In this document: positions 12,001-14,472 of the stretch, piece after piece
Numbering within the stretch: position 1 is the first letter of the stretch
Layout: each line of letters opens with the position of its first letter
Assembly (NCBI GenBank): GCA_964487915.1
Contig: CAZASN010000009.1
Location: 1-14,472 of the forward strand
Direction of reading: 5' to 3'
Length of the DNA: 14,472 nucleotides
Source: Proruminimicrobium sp964487915
GTDB taxonomy: Bacteria; Elusimicrobiota; Endomicrobiia; Endomicrobiales; Endomicrobiaceae
Notes under the pieces: generated by a model
Told to the model about the DNA's origin: nothing
What the model saw: only the letters and a program-made list of their open reading frames with translations
The model's database searches: none
Translations under genes and position numbers: made by a program

Positions 12001-14472
12001 TATCCACATAATATCCTAATCCCGTATCGCCTGTTTGATACGCCGTTAACTGAATCAGCGCTGTCTGATTACCATTAGCGTCCAATACAGGTTCCCATTT
12101 TTGCGTTTTGGCATTATATGTTTTATAGGTTGTTGTTAAAGTAGCTCCGGTTTCGTTATTTTTTACAAAAGTTCGAACTATCCCTTCCGTGTCATATCGT
12201 ATGGCCGTTGTTATTTTTCCGTCGGGATCCGTATACTCGGTTCTGCATTCTCCGGTGCCGCCTTCCTGTTTCGTCGCAGCTACATAACTGACCTTCATTT
12301 CGCCGTTTTCATCCTGGCTGTAAATGATTTTCAAGCTGCCTTCTGTAATTTTACCGATACCTATTAAATCGGAATTTGTTTTAAATATTGCGCCGTTACC
12401 CATAACGACCAAACTTCCGCCTCTCAAAGATATAGTACCGTCGCTTACCATATAACCGTTTTCATCTTCAATAACTTTGGCATTTGTATCGCTTGCATCA
12501 GGTATTGACGCATCTTTACTTTCTTCGTTTGGATCGCTGGTCCCTTTCAATACATTAAATGTATCTCCCTCATTTATAACGACTCTTCCGCTGACGCCCA
12601 ATACGCCCTGTTCGGTAACTTCTATCTTGCCGTTTTCTAATCTTCCTCTTGCCTGTTCGACTCCGTTTACTCTGTTTATATATGTGCCGCTTATAGGCAG
12701 ACTGTTTAATTTGTTCCCGTTTAAATCAAACAACTGCATTTTATTATCTTTATCAACGGTAAATGAAAAAGTCAATTTACCGTCAAGAATTATTGTATCT
12801 CCGTCCAATCCGCCGCCGAAAACCGTTGATATCTCAGTTCCTGCGTTATATGATACGCTTCCACCCGTTAAATTACCCTGTTTGTCATAGTTATATTTAA
12901 TAAAATTTGAATTATTTAAATTACTGTATCCGAAATTCTGATCTATTTTTACTTGGGCGCTGTATGTTGTAACGCTCTTTGTCCCGTCGGAGTTATTAAC
13001 CGTAATTGTTACGCTGTTTAATCCTGAATTTTCAACTATCGTTCTGTTGTATCTCCAATCTTCCCCTTCAAATTCGGCTGTTATTACAACATCATTTCCG
13101 GATTCATCTTTAGTTTGCGTTGTAAGAGTATTCGGCGATGCGCTGTTATATGAATAAACTTTTATCTGACTCATGTTAATCCATGAATTATCAACAAACT
13201 TATAGCCGGAATATAAATCATCATTATTGCTTAACTTCATATTGTTTGCGGCATTAAGCACGCTCTTAAACTGATCTACCAGAGTTGTGCTGCTTCCGCC
13301 GCTGCTGCTTGTTTCCGGATCATGTTTTGTATCATAATATGCGTCATTTAAATCATATCTCGTTACGCTGATACTGCCGTCAGACCCTACTATCGCCTCT
13401 TCAAATGCTGAAGCTTTGCCGTCTTTGCCGCCTACAAAATCTACGGATTTGGCAACCGTAACATTCTTCCCGTCAACTGTTTTTGTGCTCCATTCGGTTA
13501 CTCTGTCAAGACTTTGTATATCCGCTGTGAATTCCATACCGGAAGATGTTTTTTGCGTAGTTCCCGGTCCGTCCCCAACGCTGTATACCATTGCGTTTTC
13601 TCTGTTCCCGCTGTCATAAAAATTTTCAATTACTACTTTCTTATCTCCAGCTTGTACGTTTGTAAAATATATCTGGTCATTATAAGCCTGTTTAAAATCA
13701 TATTGTATCGCCATGGCATGATTTGTTTTGTCATAACCTATCTTTGTAGCCGTATATATTTCAGACCCTGCGGCATCATATTTTGTTTCTGATTTAAATT
13801 GCCCGTTAGTCTTAAGCCAATCGCTGGCCGCCGAAAATCCTTTTTCGTCTATCTTTTCCTGTAATTTATTATAATCTGTTCCGTCTTCAACTGTTATTAC
13901 CGTTTTTGTGCCGTCGGTGCCGTATTGAGTCATCGTTCCTTTGTTTTGATCTACCACTACTCCGGCTTTACCGGTTTGAAGACCAAGCATATTAAATGCA
14001 AGATCTTTTAAGGCCTGTCCGGCTGCAACTGCTCCGTTCATTATATTTACGGAAACATTTGTTATCGCGTTTACTACCTGACTTGCATAATTTCCGTCAA
14101 ATACCGCCCCCGCGGCATTTAATGCAGCATTGATTGAATTCATAAATTGAGTCTTTGTTGTATCATCAACTCCTTCACCGCTTACATCCGTGACTTCTAC
14201 TTTCTTTATTTTTATGGTTCCGTTCTCTACTTGTTTTTGAAAATCCTTATCGCTCATCTCTTGTATTTCTTTTTCTTTTGCTTCCTGGGCCTCTTTTGTC
14301 TTTGCTTCTTCCGTGCTTGCCTTTACCCTTGCCTCAACAGCCTCTTCCTGCATCTTCTTTTCAAATTCGTCCTGCTTCATCTTCGCTATCTTGTCTTCCC
14401 ACTCCTTCTTCGCCGCGTCTTCCGCCGCCTTCTTCTTCGCCGCATCGTCTTCATCCGGTACTTCTACCGCTA
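1..14472 (-). CDS. Internal part of a giant multidomain protein with a SecA-like motor (both ends outside window)
   Basis: One uninterrupted reading frame covers all 4823 complete codons from 14470 down to 2. I translated it end to end and met no stop. Neither initiation codon nor terminator is in the window, so the gene is longer than 14.4 kb. Order of parts: charged coiled coil (residues 1-82), beta-rich repeat region (about 171-2820), hydrophobic helices (about 2832-3171), helical region (about 3260-3650), SecA-like ATPase (about 3660-4605), helical tail and acidic linker. I count only about nine cysteines. Ile is mainly ATA and Arg mainly AGA throughout, which argues for one gene and not a chance fusion of neighbours. 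No family name fits the whole chain. Function is unknown: the motor suggests ATP-driven handling of polypeptide, and the beta-rich part suggests an exported or surface role. Both are inference. That the frame is coding is nearly certain. Confidence 0.97.
2..100 (-). other. Acidic to Ala/Pro linker running out of the window
   Basis: The last residues, DDKEKLSKDSEEEPVQAAA then KSPAAVIKNCAEAA, are a flexible charged-to-Ala linker at about residue 4791 onwards. The frame stays open past position 2, so another domain must follow outside this window. Confidence 0.6.
821..874 (-). other. Motif VI-like segment with arginine-finger candidates
   Basis: DATMRQAGGRIDPFDSNR at residues 4533-4550 corresponds to SecA DNQLRGRSGRQGDPGSSR. 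The first and last Arg of the core and the DP are kept. One of the three Arg and the conserved Gln are missing, and the stretch is about one or two residues shorter. ATPase activity may therefore be reduced. Confidence 0.75.
1007..1027 (-). other. Motif V (GRGWDLG)
   Basis: GDAYLLGRGWDLGAM, with GRGWDLG at residues 4482-4488, equals SecA's MAGRGTDI.LG with Trp for the Thr. It sits in the second RecA-like domain and normally couples nucleotide state to substrate movement. Confidence 0.85.
1628..1642 (-). other. GLTGT motif at NBD1/NBD2 border
   Basis: FVGLTGTVSERTKF at residues 4275-4288 lines up with SecA LAGMTGTA.TE..EF, the signature following the preprotein-crosslinking domain. It lies about 50 residues after GGRVIINNMGR, which replaces SecA VVIVDEFTGR: the Gly-Arg survives but the acidic residues do not. 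Confidence 0.8.
1907..2149 (-). other. Charged helical insertion in the motor, after DEVD
   Basis: Residues 4108-4188 are a Glu/Lys/Arg/Gln-rich helix (ETESGTLSRSETNERIMRE, ESEQQEAQKINDETQKENS, PEARRDAIIAKAKELYE). It lies between DEVD and the crosslinking-like segment and makes that spacing roughly twice that of ordinary SecA. It is a probable coiled-coil insertion specific to this protein. Confidence 0.6.
2627..2638 (-). other. DEVD (Walker B / DEAD-box motif II)
   Basis: VIADEVDYALTIPSQAL at residues 3942-3958, with DEVD at 3945-3948. SecA has DEVDSILIDEARTPL at this motif: the DEVD core is kept and the following IDEARTPL is changed to TIPSQAL. Catalytic acidic residues are present, so ATP hydrolysis is possible. 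Confidence 0.88.
3158..3178 (-). other. Walker A (motif I) of the SecA-like motor
   Basis: RTGGGKT at residues 3765-3771, in EELRTGGGKTII. Bacterial SecA has [M/I]-[K/R]-TGEGKTL at the same place. The only change is Gly for the Glu between the two Gly, so Lys and Thr needed for nucleotide phosphate and Mg binding are intact. Confidence 0.9.
3500..4710 (-). other. Soluble alpha-helical region before the motor
   Basis: Residues about 3254-3657 are helix-forming, with Asn, Ala, Ile, Lys and Ser and few Gly or Pro. They contain short recurring phrases such as NMIQANYNFAQNSKNLKAKA, ISQAISEIDVNDTKAVNDMY and ISNLAVINASAVGRN. It looks like a stack of two-helix repeats or a helical scaffold, but I could not fix a period. 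It leads directly into the SecA-like core. No family assigned. Confidence 0.5.
4958..5032 (-). other. Hydrophobic segment 5
   Basis: Residues 3147-3171, MGFAVVMYAAMPIFQGM then FTGFGNVV, follow DIIALDKSSS. They are rich in Met, Phe and Ala. This could be a membrane segment or a buried helix. Downstream EEGIVENAIQMAVTPLVG resembles another packed amphipathic helix. Confidence 0.45.
5513..5569 (-). other. Hydrophobic helix 4
   Basis: Residues 2968-2986, reading WLNLAACALAIAFPMHLGS, are moderately hydrophobic and short. They are followed by basic amphipathic sequence (KAGEQVVTKTFREVVKEAATK), as is common at the end of a membrane-interacting region. Confidence 0.5.
5615..5767 (-). other. Hydrophobic Ala-rich helices 2-3 (putative membrane segments)
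   Basis: Residues 2902-2952 contain about 50 residues without a charged residue: AASAAFAGVAAIAAIATTIL, then TAGAAATVWAGVLTAVSAA, then ITATYAATAAFA. That suffices for two membrane-spanning helices. The extreme Ala content (GCG/GCC codons) also produces the long antisense open frame seen here on the plus strand. Confidence 0.7.
5888..5977 (-). other. Hydrophobic helix 1 (putative membrane segment)
   Basis: Residues 2832-2861 run VEVVGGVVVSIVGAVFEG then LPALAASIAGWL, about 30 residues with a single Glu at each part and no Lys or Arg. It comes straight after the beta region (FNWNGTIDF) and is preceded by Arg (WLARG). It is long and apolar enough to insert in a membrane, possibly as a hairpin. 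The orientation cannot be read from sequence. Confidence 0.65.
6632..6682 (-). other. Ser-rich acidic linker near the end of the beta region
   Basis: SDGDKSSSSEPQEVNKP (residues 2597-2613) separates the last large beta blocks. It precedes the YAVSAYISGNDLSL segment that leads towards the hydrophobic helices. Confidence 0.6.
7364..7444 (-). repeat. GDAS-type module, copy B
   Basis: Residues 2343-2369, reading NKNRLLIDGLYRISGDAS then SGFRVEGLV. It matches copy A at DG-x-YR, GDAS and the following aromatic/hydrophobic-Gly pattern. It is only about 30 residues long, so homology to copy A is probable but short. Confidence 0.65.
7841..7930 (-). repeat. GDAS-type module, copy A
   Basis: Residues 2181-2210, reading STFSIDLRNDGIYRVEGDAS then YELKGQGYEG. 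The DG-x-YR-x-x-GDAS core is repeated at 7364-7444. Both copies precede stretches beginning with another large beta segment, so the pair looks like a diverged internal duplication of a unit about 160 residues apart. Confidence 0.65.
8636..8791 (-). repeat. Beta module, degenerate copy 3
   Basis: Residues 1894-1945. GVFSAGNVLKAGSIITGG, EKIESGALKC, TDENGDVQLG and FVAYDGT align in order with AVFKTGSVIGG, KVTSGSIKI and FVAAYGT of copy 2 and with the DENGEMKVSYVA tail of copy 1. The N-terminal PDA..TNAKV part is not visible. This is a weaker match, so membership in the same repeat family is likely but not certain. Confidence 0.55.
8900..8941 (-). other. Acidic Gly/Asp linker
   Basis: DNGDAGGDEGEPGN is an acidic, Gly-rich flexible segment (residues 1844-1857) just before a YD-like motif block and the degenerate third beta module. 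Confidence 0.6.
9884..9928 (-). other. Asn/Pro/Ser linker
   Basis: TQPNPNPQSDNSGET is a Pro/Asn-rich extended linker (residues 1515-1529) separating beta blocks. Confidence 0.6.
10271..10543 (-). other. Helical insert within the beta-rich region
   Basis: Residues 1310-1400 depart from the beta pattern. TPEQAKLEKLAKQLAALETI is a charged amphipathic helix. It is followed by a hydrophobic hairpin-like IPGIGSIISFVLAPFEKIL and another Lys-rich helix, EQIKAVKTEIYNSVV, ending near EQVINNI. The beta pattern resumes with DGNVVIRG. This may be a domain boundary or a membrane-interacting insertion. No family recognised. Confidence 0.6.
10871..11059 (-). repeat. 63-residue beta module, copy 2
   Basis: Residues 1138-1200, from AQDMPDATGTNAKVVE to TSGSIKI. 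It shares PDA..TNAKV.E, the YSVSNG/YMVSDG turn, GGSL.V.GKGAVFKTGS and the SGSIKI end with copy 1. It begins about 485 residues after copy 1 and is preceded by a Pro/Ser/Gly linker (PPAPKSDGDSTGS). It is followed by FVAAYGTA, matching the YVAA and FVAYDGT segments after the other copies. Confidence 0.85.
12326..12514 (-). repeat. 63-residue beta module, copy 1
   Basis: Residues 653-715, from DASIPDASDTNAKVIE to EGSLKI. The core reads YMVSDGTISLRGGSLVV followed by GNGAIFKTNSDLIG. Hand alignment to copy 2 (10871-11059) gives 36 identical positions over about 64 columns, with one-residue gaps near the middle. The strand-turn pattern and the following D.NGE...YVA segment suggest a diverged duplication of a beta module. 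Confidence 0.85.
13283..13321 (-). other. Ser/Gly linker
   Basis: DPETSSSGGSSTT is a flexible low-complexity spacer between two beta-rich blocks (residues 384-396). A break in domain structure is likely here. Confidence 0.6.
13980..14160 (-). other. Ala/Asn-rich helical passage after the coiled coil
   Basis: About residues 104-164 run from NSINAALNAAGAVF through SVNIMNGAVAAGQALKDLAF to LGLQTG. They are small-residue rich and mildly hydrophobic and read as two or three helices, probably amphipathic and not true membrane spans. They link the charged coiled coil to the beta-rich part that starts near YGTDGTKTVITVEDG. No domain family recognised. Confidence 0.5.
14225..14470 (-). other. N-terminal-side charged coiled coil of the giant protein
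   Basis: Residues 1-82 of the visible chain are almost entirely Lys, Glu, Asp, Ala and Gln. There are short internal repeats such as DDAAKKKAAEDAAKKEW and long runs without Gly or Pro, as expected of a single alpha helix or coiled coil. Lys is encoded mostly by AAG and Ala mostly by GCG here, whereas AAA prevails further on. Such sequences are spacers or oligomerisation stalks in many proteins. The helix probably begins upstream of the window, so its real length is unknown. Confidence 0.8.

Larger units (their letters stand above)
6000..13960 (-). other. Beta-rich, Gly/Asn/Thr-rich repeat region (about 2650 residues)
   Basis: From about residue 171 to 2824 the chain is dominated by short alternating hydrophobic/polar strands separated by DG, NG, DENG, DANGN and SDG turns. 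It has few Cys, Pro or long helices. Diverged modules recur: the SDG..GGSL.V.G.GA.FK type three times, the DG.YR..GDAS type twice, and several Y-x-x-x-G motifs like those of Rhs/YD repeats. Flexible linkers rich in Ser, Gly, Asp or Pro break it into blocks. This composition is typical of secreted or surface beta-solenoids, beta-sandwich adhesin arrays or Rhs-like shells. I cannot choose between these folds from sequence alone. It is the largest part of the visible protein and lies before the hydrophobic helices. Confidence 0.75.

Noticed and set aside
12477..12890. Plus-strand open frame of 137 codons
   Set aside because: Antisense shadow overlapping the first beta module; no motif, and the minus frame is clearly coding.
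14270..14470. CRISPR-like or tandem DNA repeat in the ctt/cgc-rich end of the window
   Set aside because: The repetition reflects Lys/Glu/Ala codons of a coiled coil; there are no regular spacers or conserved direct repeats.

Overview
The whole window is the inside of one giant protein-coding gene on the minus strand. Minus-strand codons whose plus-strand triplets start at positions 2, 5, 8 and so on stay open from 14470 down to 2. That is 4823 sense codons with no stop, and neither the start nor the end of the gene lies in the window. The polypeptide shown here alone exceeds 500 kDa. I see no intergenic space, promoter, RBS that decides a start, terminator, RNA gene, mobile element or CRISPR array. 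The plus-strand open frames are antisense shadows. All residue numbers below count from 14470 as residue 1 of the visible part.

Layout in protein order, from high to low coordinates: (1) a highly charged Lys/Glu/Ala coiled coil (residues 1-82); (2) a short Ala/Asn-rich helical passage (about 105-165); (3) about 2650 residues of beta-rich Gly/Asn/Asp/Thr/Ser sequence (about 171-2820). This part holds degenerate repeats, including three related modules of about 52-63 residues, a second pair of about 30-residue modules, six YD-like motifs resembling those of Rhs/Tc proteins, flexible linkers, and one helical insert; (4) strongly hydrophobic Ala/Val/Gly-rich helices (about 2832-2990 and 3147-3171); (5) a soluble alpha-helical stretch (about 3260-3650); (6) a C-terminal-side region (about 3660-4605) that I read as a complete but divergent SecA-type motor. 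It has Walker A RTGGGKT, DEVD, a preprotein-crosslinking-like segment ending in GLTGT, motif V GRGWDLG, and a motif VI-like stretch; (7) a helical tail and an acidic/Ala-Pro linker that runs off the window, so more protein follows.

Organism: bacterial. GC is moderately low (about 40% by eye), Ile is mostly ATA, Arg mostly AGA, and gene density is gapless. Giant single-ORF proteins of this kind have been reported in Omnitrophota (former OP3), and related candidate lineages such as Elusimicrobiota have similar codon habits. The assignment is a guess and nothing in the window proves it.

How the parts may work together (inference): a long beta-rich, possibly surface-exposed or cocoon-like portion, a membrane-interacting helical hinge, and a SecA-like ATPase in one chain suggest a very large exported or envelope-spanning protein carrying its own translocase-like motor. 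Alternatively it may be a toxin- or adhesin-like giant in which a SecA fold has been reused.
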